Positions 1 to 9,240 of a stretch of DNA of 46,182 nucleotides are shown here, piece by piece. Every line of letters begins with the position of its first letter. Within the stretch, counting starts at the first letter, position 1. The notes beneath the pieces were generated by a model, which had not been told where the DNA came from, did no database searches, and saw only the letters and a list, made by a program, of their open reading frames with translations. The position numbers were made by a program, and so were the translations under genes. The DNA is from Testudinibacter crocodili (lineage in GTDB: Bacteria; Pseudomonadota; Gammaproteobacteria; Enterobacterales; Pasteurellaceae): positions 1-46,182 of the forward strand of contig VDHG01000025.1 in the NCBI GenBank assembly GCA_006228005.1. Reading direction: 5' to 3'.

Positions 1-110
1 CTTTAGTTTATTTTTTTCGCCCCACTGAATAACAGTAAGACTTCACCAATGTCTTGCACAAGTGCCCACACAGATTGTCTGATATATTGTTAAAGAACAG
101 TCACAACCAC
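1..110 (-). promoter_or_regulatory. rRNA operon leader with boxA (16S gene lies just outside the window)
   Basis: Read on the minus strand, this stretch contains TGTTCTTTAACAA (87-99), a close match to the boxA antitermination site TGCTCTTTAACAA of enterobacterial rRNA leaders. It is followed by ATATATCAGACAATCTGTG and TGGGCAC, which I recognise from the conserved leader just upstream of 16S rRNA in E. coli. The 16S gene should begin shortly beyond position 1, transcribed leftward. No mature rRNA sequence is visible inside the window. Confidence 0.85.
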
Positions 111-149
111 TCGCTTCAAATCAGAACGCTACGTCGTTGTGAGGTGCGC

Positions 150-215
150 ATTATAGACATTCAGGAATTCTTTGCAACCCCTTTTTCTCACTTTTTTTCT
201 GTTTTTTATCAAACG
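150..215 (-). promoter_or_regulatory. rrn P1-type promoter with UP-like A/T tracts
   Basis: On the minus strand a perfect -10 box TATAAT (150-155) is followed by the GC-rich discriminator GCGCACC, typical of stringently controlled rRNA promoters. The -35 candidate is TTGCAA (172-177), giving a 16-nt spacer, also typical of rrn P1. Upstream (about 180-215) are runs of A on the minus strand that resemble an UP element. The promoter sits between the ligase gene stop and the rRNA leader. Confidence 0.8.
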
Positions 216-251
216 GTGGTTTTTTATTCGAAACACTTCACTTTTGACTAT

Positions 252-1097
252 TTACTCATCAATTTTTTTCAGATTATCATTCCTGATGCGCAAAAAAGTA
301 GCAAAGCGCGGCTTGCCATTTTTAGTCAGTCCACGGTATTGGTAGGTAATCAGGCTACCGATTGGCGGCGGATTTTGACGATCTACCAGCTTAAAGCCGG
401 ATCCTATTTTAAAAACGCCTCGTTGATTTTCACAACTGACCGCACCTAATTTACCGCTGAACCGCCCTTTTCCTTCATGGTGTGCGATCACTCGGCACTC
501 CTCATCTTGGCTGGTTTTGAATTTTAGAATCTGCGAACTACGTTGCTGTTGATAAGGAATATGCGGATTGCGTACCACAATTCCTTCACCACCTAGACGC
601 TCGATTTCTACTAAAAAATCCTCAGCATGCCGACGGTTTTGAATCGGGATCTGCGGAATAATCTCAATATAAGCGCTGGGATTTTGTCGCAAATAATCTG
701 CCAATTGTTGTAGTCGTTGTGATAAATCCCCCTCGGCATTCGGCACATCAAATACATACAGCTTGAGTTGCTGCCAACCGATGTCGTCAAAAGTGCGAAT
801 GATTGAGGAAATTTTTTCAAATTTGCCTCGTTGTGAAAACAATTCACCATCGATGGCGAAAGGCGGAAAGTCTTGGATAAAATAATCCGGCGGATTAAAC
901 CGATTGCCACTACGGCTCAGCAACTGTTTGCCATCCCAAAAACCGCGCACGCCATCCAGTTTTTCGCTCATCACCCAACCGTCTAACGGCTGTCCTTGAT
1001 AGACATCTAACAACATGAGATTCGGTTTACTATTTGCCGAAGTCCAATTTATCGCCGAAATCCACACCAGTACACCGGCTAAACAAACACGCCACAT
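252..1097 (-). CDS. Secreted ATP-dependent DNA ligase
   Basis: A 281-residue protein of the small Haemophilus-type ATP-dependent DNA ligase family, which seals nicks using ATP. It has the adenylation motif KLDG (motif I, the AMP-accepting lysine), LYVFDV (motif III-like), GGEGIVVR (motif IV) and ILKFK (motif V), followed by a C-terminal OB-fold-like part. The N-terminus (MWRVCLAG, then hydrophobic residues, then TSANS) looks like a signal peptide, so the enzyme is probably exported to the periplasm; a role on incoming or extracellular DNA is inference. I chose the ATG at 1097 over an upstream GTG because GAGGTG stands six bases before it. It lies just upstream of the rrn promoter, on the same strand. 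Confidence 0.88.
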   Translation of the reverse strand: MWRVCLAGVLVWISAINWTSANSKPNLMLLDVYQGQPLDGWVMSEKLDGVRGFWDGKQLLSRSGNRFNPPDYFIQDFPPFAIDGELFSQRGKFEKISSIIRTFDDIGWQQLKLYVFDVPNAEGDLSQRLQQLADYLRQNPSAYIEIIPQIPIQNRRHAEDFLVEIERLGGEGIVVRNPHIPYQQQRSSQILKFKTSQDEECRVIAHHEGKGRFSGKLGAVSCENQRGVFKIGSGFKLVDRQNPPPIGSLITYQYRGLTKNGKPRFATFLRIRNDNLKKIDE

Positions 1098-1196
1098 CAC
1101 ACACCTCACAATTGATCAAAGTGCGGTCAGACTAATCTAAATAAGCAGAAAAAGAAGAAAGAGGAAAAATAACTGGAATTGGGATCGCAAAAAGAG

Positions 1197-1229
1197 AAGT
1201 GCGGTTGAAAATGTCATCTGACCGCACTT
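1197..1229 (-). terminator. Terminator built from an inverted pair of uptake signals
   Basis: AAGTGCGGT (1197-1205) and ACCGCACTT (1221-1229) form a 9-bp inverted repeat with a 15-nt loop. Read on the minus strand, just after the stop of the gene ending at 1239, the stem is followed by CTCTTTTTG, a usable T tract. Confidence 0.65.
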
Positions 1230-1238
1230 TAAACCATA

Positions 1239-2063
1239 CTAAATCACCTTCTGCACCAACGCTGAGAGATCACCTTCAAACTGTTGTTGCTTCGCCATTA
1301 CGATAATCTCATCTGCGCTGTGTTTAGTGGCGTTGTACACCACCACCATGCTGACATCGCCCGGCTGCAAGAAATGTGTTTCGCCGAAGTCGGTGTAACG
1401 GGTGGCGCCGATACTTATCACCGCCTGTTGCGGATAATTGGCTTTTTCTAGCAAACTTGCAATAGGGTGCATCGGACCTTGATCCGGCTGATTGTTCATG
1501 CGATCGACAATCCAATCCAGCAATTTTTGATGAAAATAGCTGTAGCCGACGGTCGAACTATCGATGCCATAAATATTGAATTGCTCGCCGCGTTGGTGGA
1601 AACAGGCGATACGGTATTGATCCAAATTACAGCCTGGCGCAAAGCCGTCTAACGGAATTAATGTGGCCGACAGCCCCTTGGTTTGTTCGCCCCAATTTTT
1701 CTTATCGGCGATTTTAGCGGCATTCGGACGGCGAATAGAGCAGTCGTTGTAAGCGCCGAACAACTTTGGATAAAGTGCGGTCACTTGCTTATGCTGGTCA
1801 TATTCAATATCACACACAATCGCTACTTCCGGCTCAATTTGCAGATTATCGGCATCTTGCGGAAAACGCAAAGTGTCCGCCGACAGCGGATAAACCGATA
1901 AAAAGTTGCCATCAAAGTGCGGTACATAAAATGGAAAAATCGCTTTCGGCTGATGTGCTTCCTGCACTTCAACCTGTTTGAAATCCGCCGCTTCGCCCGC
2001 CTGTTCCAGATGTCCGGCAAAGTTGCCGGCCACACCGAAACCGATTGCTTGTTTAAACGCCAT
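1239..2063 (-). CDS. Conserved hypothetical protein (DUF5718-like)
   Basis: A 274-residue soluble protein with no signal peptide or membrane segment. I believe it belongs to the conserved family DUF5718, from the opening residues FGVAGNFAGHLEQAGEA and from general form, but I cannot confirm this here. The fragments EPEVAIVCDIEY and YGIDSSTVGYSYFHQKLLDW loosely recall the fumarylacetoacetate-hydrolase fold, which is a guess. It contains two uptake signals (1773-1781 and 1915-1923), so it is long resident in this lineage. The gene stands alone between two uptake-signal hairpins. Function unknown. Confidence 0.7.
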   Translation of the reverse strand: MAFKQAIGFGVAGNFAGHLEQAGEAADFKQVEVQEAHQPKAIFPFYVPHFDGNFLSVYPLSADTLRFPQDADNLQIEPEVAIVCDIEYDQHKQVTALYPKLFGAYNDCSIRRPNAAKIADKKNWGEQTKGLSATLIPLDGFAPGCNLDQYRIACFHQRGEQFNIYGIDSSTVGYSYFHQKLLDWIVDRMNNQPDQGPMHPIASLLEKANYPQQAVISIGATRYTDFGETHFLQPGDVSMVVVYNATKHSADEIIVMAKQQQFEGDLSALVQKVI

Positions 2064-2112
2064 ATTACGCTCCTAATAAACCGATCAAAAAGGAATTTGA
2101 GTATAACAAAAA

Positions 2113-2164
2113 ACCGCACTTTGCCAATGCTGATCACGGTTTGATAAGCAAGCCAAAGTGCGGT
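2113..2164 (-). terminator. clpB terminator, inverted uptake-signal pair
   Basis: The complementary arms AACCGCACTTTG (2112-2123) and CAAAGTGCGGTT (2154-2165) give a 12-bp stem around a loop of about 30 nt. On the minus strand, directly after the clpB stop at 2186, the stem runs into TTTTTTG, so it should terminate clpB transcripts. Confidence 0.65.
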
Positions 2165-2185
2165 TAGTCAATGTAGTTAAGCTGT

Positions 2186-4759
2186 TTATTGAGTAGTTAC
2201 AACCCGATTATCCACCACATCGACCGTCACTGGTTTGCCCGGCAACAGTTTACCCGACAGAATTTGTTGCGCCAGCGGATTTTCGATTTCCTGTTGGATT
2301 GCGCGTTTCAGCGGACGTGCGCCGTAAATCGGGTCGTAGCCCACATTAGCGATAAAATCCAACGCTGCTGGGCTGAATTCGATTTGGTAGCCGTGCGCTT
2401 GCATGCGTTTGTTCAGGCGCTGCAGCTGAATCGAGGCAATCGCTTCGATATTGGCTTTATCCAACGGGTGGAACACCACAGTTTCGTCAATCCGGTTGAT
2501 AAATTCCGGACGGAAATGGCGGCTGACCACCGACATCACCAGCTCTTTCACCGAGCCGTAATCCAAGTCGTTGACATTTTCCTGAATCAGATCAGATCCC
2601 AGGTTCGAGGTCATAATCACCACGGTGTTGCGGAAATCGACGGTTCTGCCTTGTCCGTCGGTTAAACGCCCATCGTCCAACACTTGCAACAGAATATTGA
2701 ACACATCGTGGTGCGCTTTTTCCACTTCGTCGAGCAGAATCACCGAATACGGACGGCGACGCACCGCTTCGGTCAGATAACCCCCCTCTTCATAACCGAC
2801 ATAACCCGGAGGCGCACCGACCAAGCGCGAAACGCTGTGTTTCTCCATAAATTCCGACATATCGATCCGAACCATCGCATCGTCACTGTCGAACATAAAC
2901 TGCGCCAAGGTTTTGCACAGCTCGGTTTTCCCCACTCCAGTTGGACCTAAGAACAGGAACGAACCGATCGGGCGGTTCGGATCCGCCAAGCCAGCACGGC
3001 TGCGGCGAATCGCATTGGCAACCGCTTCCACCGCTTCGCTTTGTCCAATTACCCGTTTATGTAATTCGTCTTCCATGCGCAACAATTTCTCTTTTTCGCC
3101 TTCCATCATCCGTGCGACAGGAATGCCAGTGGCACGCGACAACACTTCGGCAATTTCTTCATCAGTGACCCGATAACGTAGCAAGGTCATCTCTTTGCCT
3201 TCGGAGGCTTCCGCCTGCGCCAGCTGTTTTTCCAGTTCTGGCATGACGCCATACTGCAATTCCGACATTTTGGCAAAGTCACTGGCACGGCGTGCCTGCT
3301 CCATTTGCGTGCGCACATTGTCTAATTCCGCTTTGATGTGCTGTGTGCCGGACAGTGCGGCTTTTTCACTTTTCCACACTTCTTCCAGTTCGGAGTATTC
3401 GCGTTCTTTTTCGCTCAGTTCTTTTTCTAACATTTCTAAACGCTTGCGACTGGCATCGTCATCTTCTTTTTGCAACGCTTGTTGCTCCAGTTTTAACTGG
3501 ATAATCCGTCGCTCCAAGCGATCTAACGGTTGCGGTTTGGAATCAATTTCCATGCGGATACTGGATGCCGCTTCGTCGATCAAATCAATCGCTTTATCTG
3601 GCAACTGGCGGTCGGAAATATAGCGGTGCGAAAGCGTCGCCGCCGCCACAATCGCAGGGTCGGTGATCTGCACATGGTGGTGAATCTCATAGCGCTCTTT
3701 CAAGCCGCGCAAAATCGCAATCGTATCTTCCACGCTCGGTTCATCCACCAGCACTTTTTGGAAACGGCGCTCAAGGGCGGCATCTTTTTCGATATATTGG
3801 CGGTATTCGTCCAGCGTAGTTGCGCCGACACAATGCAGCTCACCGCGCGCCAATGCCGGTTTCAACATGTTGCCCGCATCCATTGCGCCGTCGGATTTGC
3901 CGGCGCCGACCATGGTGTGAATTTCGTCGATAAATAAAATCACACGTCCTTCTTCTTTCGCCAATTCGTTCAACACGCCTTTCAACCGCTCTTCAAATTC
4001 GCCACGATATTTAGCACCGGCAATCAGGGCGCCCATATCCAGCGACAACACCCGTTTATTGCGCAAGCCTTCCGGTACTTCGCCGTTGACAATCCGCTGT
4101 GCCAAACCTTCGACAATCGCGGTTTTACCCACCCCCGGTTCGCCGATCAGCACTGGATTGTTTTTGGTGCGCCGTTGCAACACCTGAATCGCACGGCGGA
4201 TCTCCTCATCACGTCCAATCACCGGATCGAGCTTACCGCTCTCCGCTCTGGCCGTTAAATCGATGGTAAATTTATCCAACGCTTGGCGCGACTCTTCCGC
4301 ATTTTGATCGTTCACGTTATCTCCTCCACGCATTTTTTGAATCGCGGCTTCTACCGTTTCAGCTTTCAAACCACTTTTTCGCAACGTATTGCCAAGTGCG
4401 GTTTTGTCTTCCAACGCCGCCAATACAAACAGCTCGGATGAGATAAATTTATCCTGCCGTTTTTGCGCCAATTGATCGCAACGGTTAAGCAGACGCCCCA
4501 AACTTTGCGACAATTGCACATCGCCGGCGTTGCCTTCTACTTTTGCCAAACGATCGATTTCAGCGTTAATTTGGTTCTTCAATTGTGTAACATTGACGCC
4601 GCAACTGAGCAATAACGGCTGTATTGAACCACCTTGTTGGTTGATCAACGCCGACATCAAATGCAGCGGCTCAATATATTGTTGTTCATTGCCCAACGCC
4701 AGCGATTGCGCTTCGGCAAGCGCTTGTTGGAATTTGGTGGTAAATTTTTCGATATTCAT
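2186..4759 (-). CDS. clpB: ATP-dependent disaggregase chaperone ClpB
   Basis: An 857-residue AAA+ chaperone, the same length as E. coli ClpB. It rescues aggregated proteins with DnaK after heat shock. Visible parts are the N-terminal Clp repeat domain (about 1-145), a first ATPase domain with Walker A GEPGVGKT (residues 206-213) and Walker [11 protein letters not shown], the coiled-coil middle domain (about 405-525, rich in E/K/L heptads), and a second ATPase domain with Walker A GPTGVGKT near 605 and Walker [11 protein letters not shown]. Pore motifs KYRGEFEER and GYVGYEEGG are present, and there is no ClpP-binding loop signature. The start ATG has an AGGAGGA-type ribosome site just upstream. 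A sigma-32-type promoter precedes it. Confidence 0.98.
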   Translation of the reverse strand: MNIEKFTTKFQQALAEAQSLALGNEQQYIEPLHLMSALINQQGGSIQPLLLSCGVNVTQLKNQINAEIDRLAKVEGNAGDVQLSQSLGRLLNRCDQLAQKRQDKFISSELFVLAALEDKTALGNTLRKSGLKAETVEAAIQKMRGGDNVNDQNAEESRQALDKFTIDLTARAESGKLDPVIGRDEEIRRAIQVLQRRTKNNPVLIGEPGVGKTAIVEGLAQRIVNGEVPEGLRNKRVLSLDMGALIAGAKYRGEFEERLKGVLNELAKEEGRVILFIDEIHTMVGAGKSDGAMDAGNMLKPALARGELHCVGATTLDEYRQYIEKDAALERRFQKVLVDEPSVEDTIAILRGLKERYEIHHHVQITDPAIVAAATLSHRYISDRQLPDKAIDLIDEAASSIRMEIDSKPQPLDRLERRIIQLKLEQQALQKEDDDASRKRLEMLEKELSEKEREYSELEEVWKSEKAALSGTQHIKAELDNVRTQMEQARRASDFAKMSELQYGVMPELEKQLAQAEASEGKEMTLLRYRVTDEEIAEVLSRATGIPVARMMEGEKEKLLRMEDELHKRVIGQSEAVEAVANAIRRSRAGLADPNRPIGSFLFLGPTGVGKTELCKTLAQFMFDSDDAMVRIDMSEFMEKHSVSRLVGAPPGYVGYEEGGYLTEAVRRRPYSVILLDEVEKAHHDVFNILLQVLDDGRLTDGQGRTVDFRNTVVIMTSNLGSDLIQENVNDLDYGSVKELVMSVVSRHFRPEFINRIDETVVFHPLDKANIEAIASIQLQRLNKRMQAHGYQIEFSPAALDFIANVGYDPIYGARPLKRAIQQEIENPLAQQILSGKLLPGKPVTVDVVDNRVVTTQ

Positions 4760-4822
4760 AAAAAATCCTCCTAAATCATATCTTGTCTGACGCTAACCAT
4801 AACGTCTATTCACGAGGACTAG

Positions 4823-4848
4823 ATGAGGGGTATTTTTTAAAAGTCAAG
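4823..4848 (-). promoter_or_regulatory. Sigma-32 (heat shock) promoter of clpB
   Basis: On the minus strand CTTGAC (4843-4848) is followed after 12 nt by CCCCTCAT (4823-4830). This fits the RpoH consensus CTTGAAA-N(11-16)-CCCCATNT, with the C run intact. It lies about 65-90 bp before the clpB ATG, and rpoH itself is the next gene upstream. Confidence 0.8.
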
Positions 4849-4900
4849 GTAATTTTGAAAAATAAATTTGCATTTGAAACCGTTTGTTGATTTTCCAGCC

Positions 4901-4930
4901 AAAAAGAAAACCCATCACAAGGATGGGTTT
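4901..4930 (-). terminator. rpoH terminator
   Basis: The arms AAACCCATC (4908-4916) and GATGGGTTT (4922-4930) form a perfect 9-bp stem with a 5-nt loop. On the minus strand it is followed by TCTTTTT, a classic Rho-independent terminator placed after the rpoH stop at 4956. It separates rpoH from the clpB promoter. Confidence 0.85.
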
Positions 4931-4955
4931 CTATCAGCTAGGTTATAAGCAGAAA

Positions 4956-5798
4956 TTAAAACGCTACCGCACTTTTCAATTTTTTCAAGGCGTTATTTTC
5001 TAACTGACGCACACGTTCGGCTGAAATATTATATTTTGCTGCCAGATCCTGCAAAGTGGCTTTGTCATCGTCCAACCAACGGGAACGGATAATATCCAAA
5101 CTGCGCTCATCCAAACCGGATAAAGCCTCGTTTAATTGCTCGTTTGCCTGATTTTCATAGTTTTCCGCTTCCAATTCCATGGCGAAATCAGAACTTTTGT
5201 CTTCTAAATATAGCGCCGGGCTGTAGCTTTCTTCTGCATCGTCGGTCGGCAAATCGAACGCCATATCTTGCCCGGTCATGCGTGATTCCATCTCTTTCAC
5301 GTCATCAACCGACACGCCCAGCTCATCAGCAACCATCGCCACTTCATTTTCATTGAACCAACCAAAACGTTGCTTGGTTTTACGCAGGTTAAAGAATAGT
5401 TTACGTTGTGCTTTGGTGGTCGCCACTTTGACAATCCGCCAATTGCGCAGCACATATTCGTGAATCTCGGCTTTAACCCAGTGTACCGCAAAAGACACCA
5501 AACGGACACCCACTTCCGGGTTGAAACGACGCACCGCTTTCATCAAGCCGATATTGCCTTCTTGAATCAGATCTGCCTGTGGCAAACCGTAACCGGAATA
5601 ACCGCGTGCAACATGGATCACAAAACGCAGGTGCGATAAAATCAACGCTTTCGCTGCATCTAAATCCTGTTGGTAATACAAACGTTCCGCCAATTCCTTC
5701 TCTTCCTCAGCGGTCAGCATCGGGTATTGATTGGCGGCACGGATATAACCGTCCAAGCTGCCTTGAGGAACCAACATCATTTGCATTTCTTTCGTCAT
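4956..5798 (-). CDS. rpoH: RNA polymerase heat-shock sigma factor RpoH (sigma-32)
   Basis: A 280-residue group 3 sigma factor that directs RNA polymerase to heat-shock promoters such as the one before clpB. Region 2 includes [20 protein letters not shown] and the -10-binding stretch [22 protein letters not shown]. The RpoH box [10 protein letters not shown] is present at about 131-140 and is diagnostic of this factor. Region 4 ends with [19 protein letters not shown], the -35-binding helix-turn-helix. An uptake signal (4966-4974) sits in the last codons. No close operon partner is visible; its own hairpin terminator follows. Confidence 0.98.
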   Translation of the reverse strand: MTKEMQMMLVPQGSLDGYIRAANQYPMLTAEEEKELAERLYYQQDLDAAKALILSHLRFVIHVARGYSGYGLPQADLIQEGNIGLMKAVRRFNPEVGVRLVSFAVHWVKAEIHEYVLRNWRIVKVATTKAQRKLFFNLRKTKQRFGWFNENEVAMVADELGVSVDDVKEMESRMTGQDMAFDLPTDDAEESYSPALYLEDKSSDFAMELEAENYENQANEQLNEALSGLDERSLDIIRSRWLDDDKATLQDLAAKYNISAERVRQLENNALKKLKSAVAF

Positions 5799-5951
5799 TG
5801 TCTTCCTTCTTTATCTTAATTAAATCGGCGAGTGCTACTTATACCACAAATTCCAACGAGTTCAAAATTTGATACGCCCTCTCTATGGGACGGGGAAGCG
5901 CACTCTGTCACAGCTATTTAGACTTAACTTTCTTTGAAAAGTTCAACTTTT

Positions 5952-6644
5952 TTATGGATTTTGTCCATCACTATTTTCAACAATATGATAAGCAATCGGC
6001 GCTTGTACAATACCGTCTGCCATGCCTGAAACCAATTTTTTGCTGCTGGCTTCGTGGCTGTCAATCAACAAACGGCTGCCCTCGCTATGCAAAAATTTGC
6101 TGATTTCTGCTTCGCTATAGTCACTGCATTGCTGATAAGTGTCGGCAAAAACTTGGTTGTACATCACGGATTCTTTTTTCAAATTGTCAATATCATCCGG
6201 ACGCAGCAGTCCTTCTGAGCCGGTCAAGCTGGAGGCATGCAGCAAAAATTTACCATTCGGCAATGACAACCGCTCTTTTGCCGCACAGAATATCAACGTG
6301 GCAGAAGATCCAACCATCGACAGATTAACGGTAGTGACTGGGATTTTCGAGCTTTTCACTGCCCAATAAGCAATTTGTCCGCTGTCCATATCGCCGCCAT
6401 CACTGTTGAGATACAAGTAGATTTTTTTCAACTGTGGATAATTGATATTTAGATCATCAAGCGCATACACCAACTCGGAAATCAAGTGCGGTTCGACCGC
6501 TGCGGTGTAAAAAATTTTAGCCGTTTCAGCTTGACCGTTTTCAAGATAGTCAGCTGGAATTTTTTTGATTTCTGCTTGAGTAGTGGCGCAAATCGCTAAT
6601 CCGGAAACAAGGGCAAGTGCGGTTTTGGTGGACATTTTTTTCAT
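5952..6644 (-). CDS. Secreted ClpP-like serine protease family protein
   Basis: A 230-residue protein with a clear signal peptide (MKKMSTKTALALVSGLAICA, cleavage near TTQA-E) followed by a ClpP/crotonase fold domain. Matches to ClpP are YLNSDGGDMDSGQIAYWAV, the nucleophile region MVGSSAT (Ser113 or Ser114) and the histidine region LPNGKFLLHAS (His136, six residues after the LPN asparagine, exactly as in ClpP). The aspartate of the ClpP triad is not obvious at the expected place (the aligned stretch reads GSRLLIDSHEA), so activity is uncertain. Cytoplasmic ClpP is not exported, so this is a periplasmic or outer-surface relative of unknown substrate. Two uptake signals lie inside. Confidence 0.75.
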   Translation of the reverse strand: MKKMSTKTALALVSGLAICATTQAEIKKIPADYLENGQAETAKIFYTAAVEPHLISELVYALDDLNINYPQLKKIYLYLNSDGGDMDSGQIAYWAVKSSKIPVTTVNLSMVGSSATLIFCAAKERLSLPNGKFLLHASSLTGSEGLLRPDDIDNLKKESVMYNQVFADTYQQCSDYSEAEISKFLHSEGSRLLIDSHEASSKKLVSGMADGIVQAPIAYHIVENSDGQNP

Positions 6645-6670
6645 TGGAATATCTCACAAGAGTGAAAATA

Positions 6671-6692
6671 CCGCTTATTATTCAATAAGCGG
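6671..6692 (-). terminator. Hairpin terminator after ycdX
   Basis: The arms CCGCTTATT (6671-6679) and AATAAGCGG (6684-6692) make a perfect 9-bp stem with a 4-nt loop. On the minus strand it is followed by TATTTTC. It lies after the ycdX stop (6750) and just before the start of the ClpP-like gene, so it most likely ends the rpe-gph-trpS-ycdX transcript. Confidence 0.65.
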
Positions 6693-6749
6693 CTAAAAAT
6701 AAAAACCTGAATTACGTAGTTTTAATCTGTTTTGCTTAGCCGATCCCTG

Positions 6750-7490
6750 CTATAAATCAGCAAATTCGACAATCTTCGCCCAACCACGACTTTCCAGAAA
6801 ATCCAGTAAGACGCGTGGACTTTGGTTTAATACCCGTTCATTCGGAAAATCGGCGGCTTCAAGTAGCGCCAAACTTTTTTCAAAATTGCCCAAATATCCG
6901 GCATAATGAGAATCCGAACCGATGCTGACCCAGCCTCCGGCATCACGCACTGCGGTGGCAATGGTCAGGCAGTTATTATAACTGCCGAGACGCGAATGTA
7001 AAAACGAAGCGTTGTTGATCTCCAATGCCACATTATATTTTGCTGCCGCTTGCGCCACCGCCACGGCATCGATCGGAAATTTCGGATTGCCTGGGTGGGT
7101 GATAATATCCACCTTACCGCTCTTGATACAGTTGATCAGCGCCTCGGTATGTACTTCACGGCTTGTCGGCTGAATCGACGGCGGATGAAAGCCTGCCAAC
7201 ACCAAATCCAACGAGCGGCGCATGCGATCATTGCAATCCGTTTCGCCGTCAACGTTCAGGATATTGGCTTCAATTCCCCGCAAAATACCAACACCATCAA
7301 TAAAACGTGGCAAAATCGCCAGATTAGAAAAATGCCATTCATGTGGCGCATCGCTCAATGCCGGGCCGTGATCGGTATTGGCTAACAAGCGAATACCACG
7401 CTGTTTGGCAACAGCGATATATTCATGCAAGGTGCTGTAAGCATGGCTACTAGCAATGGTATGAGTATGTAAATCAACCGGATAACTCAT
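6750..7490 (-). CDS. ycdX: PHP-domain phosphatase YcdX
   Basis: A 246-residue PHP-superfamily metallo-phosphatase, very similar along its length to E. coli YcdX, which binds three zinc ions. Metal-binding motifs are VDLHTHT at the N-terminus, [35 protein letters not shown] and IGSDSHY. The physiological substrate is not settled for the family. I chose the ATG at 7490, preceded by GAGGGA, over an in-frame TTG at 7502. It follows trpS by about 20 bp and is probably its operon partner. Confidence 0.92.
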   Translation of the reverse strand: MSYPVDLHTHTIASSHAYSTLHEYIAVAKQRGIRLLANTDHGPALSDAPHEWHFSNLAILPRFIDGVGILRGIEANILNVDGETDCNDRMRRSLDLVLAGFHPPSIQPTSREVHTEALINCIKSGKVDIITHPGNPKFPIDAVAVAQAAAKYNVALEINNASFLHSRLGSYNNCLTIATAVRDAGGWVSIGSDSHYAGYLGNFEKSLALLEAADFPNERVLNQSPRVLLDFLESRGWAKIVEFADL

Positions 7491-7511
7491 TTTTTCCCTC
7501 AATCATCAACC

Positions 7512-8519
7512 TTAAGGTTTTGCCACAAAGCCGACCGCTTGATAAACTTTGTCTAAGGTTTCGGCAGCTCGGGCTTGTGCTTTTTCAGCACCATCACGAA
7601 TAATCTGGTTTAACAGCACTTCGTTATTGCGGAAATGGTGGAACCGTTGTTGTAACTCAGTCAGCATTGCCGACACTTCATCGGCAACCGCACTTTTCAG
7701 GTGTCCGTACATTTTGCCGGCAAATTCCGCTTCCAACTCAGCAATACTTTTGCCACTGACACCGGATAAAATATCCAATAAATTCGAGACACCGGCTTTA
7801 TTTTGCAGATCGTAGCGTACCACTGGTGGCTCGTCAGAATCGGTGACCGCTCTTTTGATTTTTTTGGCTACCGCTTTCGGATCTTCCAACAACCCGATCA
7901 CATTATTGCGGTTATCATCAGATTTCGACATTTTCTTAGTCGGTTCCAACAATGACATCACCCGCGCCCCAGCTTTAGGAATAAAAACTTCCGGCACGGT
8001 AAACGGATTGTCGTACAACGCATTAAAACGCTGTGCAATATCGCGCGTGATTTCCAAATGTTGACGTTGATCATCGCCCACCGGCACTTGATTAGCTTGG
8101 TACAACAAAATGTCCGCTGCCATTAATACCGGATAGGTGAACAAACCGACATTGACGTTTTCTTCGTAACGGGCGGATTTGTCTTTAAACTGGGTCATGC
8201 GACTCATTTCGCCAAAATAGGAGTAGCAATTCAACACCCACGCCAACTGGGTGTGCTGCGGCACGTGCGATTGCACAAAAATAGTACTTTTTTCTGGGTC
8301 GATTCCCGCCGCCAGATAAATCGCCAACGTATCCAAGGTGGCATTACGCAAAGCTTGTGGATCTTGGCGCACGGTGATGGCGTGCAAATCGACGATACAA
8401 AACAGGCAATCAAATTCGTCCTGCATTTTCGCCCATTGGCGCAGCGCCCCCAAATAATTACCAATTGTCAATTCACCCGACGGCTGCACACCGCTGAATA
8501 CCACAGGTTTTTTACTCAT
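7512..8519 (-). CDS. trpS: Tryptophan--tRNA ligase
   Basis: A 335-residue class I aminoacyl-tRNA synthetase that charges tRNA-Trp in the cytoplasm. The HIGH-type signature appears as TIGNYLGAL near residue 18, with the GVQPSG lead-in typical of TrpS. The KMSKS loop is present as [10 protein letters not shown]. The length matches the bacterial family (about 330). It sits downstream of rpe and gph, the same order as in E. coli. An uptake signal (7687-7695) lies within the C-terminal part. Confidence 0.98.
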   Translation of the reverse strand: MSKKPVVFSGVQPSGELTIGNYLGALRQWAKMQDEFDCLFCIVDLHAITVRQDPQALRNATLDTLAIYLAAGIDPEKSTIFVQSHVPQHTQLAWVLNCYSYFGEMSRMTQFKDKSARYEENVNVGLFTYPVLMAADILLYQANQVPVGDDQRQHLEITRDIAQRFNALYDNPFTVPEVFIPKAGARVMSLLEPTKKMSKSDDNRNNVIGLLEDPKAVAKKIKRAVTDSDEPPVVRYDLQNKAGVSNLLDILSGVSGKSIAELEAEFAGKMYGHLKSAVADEVSAMLTELQQRFHHFRNNEVLLNQIIRDGAEKAQARAAETLDKVYQAVGFVAKP

Positions 8520-8567
8520 TTTTTTCCCTTATTTATTTCTGTTTCTATCACTAATTTGTCGCTAAAA

Positions 8568-9230
8568 TTAGTTAATCACCGTTAAAATATCGGCAAAATC
8601 ATCAAACACCCAATCCGGATTTGCCTCACTGATCGGGATGTTGTAATTATAACCGTAAGTCAGCCCGACGACTGGGCAACCGGCCTTATGTGCTGCCAAA
8701 ATATCATTTTTTGAATCGCCGACAAACAACAACTGTTTCGGATAAATCCCGAATTTACCACACAAATAGTACAACGGCGCAGGGTGCGGTTTAATCGCAG
8801 GCAACGATTGACCGCCGAGTAATTCGGAAAAGAGATGATCGATACCGAATGCCGCCAGCACGGGCTGCACATGCTTGGTCGGTTTATTGGTGACCACCGC
8901 CAGCGTATAACCCTGTGCTTTCAAGGTTTCCAGCGTCGCTTTCACATTCGGGAACAGACGGCTTTTATTGCAAATATTTTCGCCGTAATAAAAGCCAAAA
9001 CGTCTTTTCAACTGCTTAATCGCTTCAGGATCCAGCGTTGCCCCGCTCCACTCAAGCGCTCGAGCAAGCAACACATCAGCCCCATTGCCGATCCACGTCA
9101 ACACCAGCGCTTCTGGTGCCTGCGGCAAGCCAACTTCGGCAAAAGCTTGGTTAATCGACAACGCTAAATCCGGCAAGCTGTCGACCAAAGTACCGTCCAG
9201 ATCGAAACCGATCACTTTAAACTGACTCAT
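8568..9230 (-). CDS. gph: Phosphoglycolate phosphatase
   Basis: A 220-residue HAD-superfamily phosphatase that removes phosphate from 2-phosphoglycolate, a product of DNA 3'-end repair. Motif I is GFDLDGTLVDS (nucleophile Asp near residue 10), motif II is VVTNKP and motifs III/IV are IKPHPAP with FVGDSKNDILAA. It lies 10 bp after rpe and about 50 bp before trpS, matching the conserved rpe-gph-trpS order, which supports Gph over other HAD phosphatases. Confidence 0.95.
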   Translation of the reverse strand: MSQFKVIGFDLDGTLVDSLPDLALSINQAFAEVGLPQAPEALVLTWIGNGADVLLARALEWSGATLDPEAIKQLKRRFGFYYGENICNKSRLFPNVKATLETLKAQGYTLAVVTNKPTKHVQPVLAAFGIDHLFSELLGGQSLPAIKPHPAPLYYLCGKFGIYPKQLLFVGDSKNDILAAHKAGCPVVGLTYGYNYNIPISEANPDWVFDDFADILTVIN

Positions 9231-9240
9231 GCTGCTTTCC

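Noticed and set aside
54..449. 131-codon open frame on the plus strand
   Set aside because: It crosses the rRNA leader and promoter and the 3' end of the ligase gene on the other strand; the translation resembles nothing and there is no ribosome site.
3195..3623. 142-codon frame antisense to clpB
   Set aside because: It mirrors the conserved ClpB reading frame and its composition (Ser/Cys-rich) is typical of a shadow frame.
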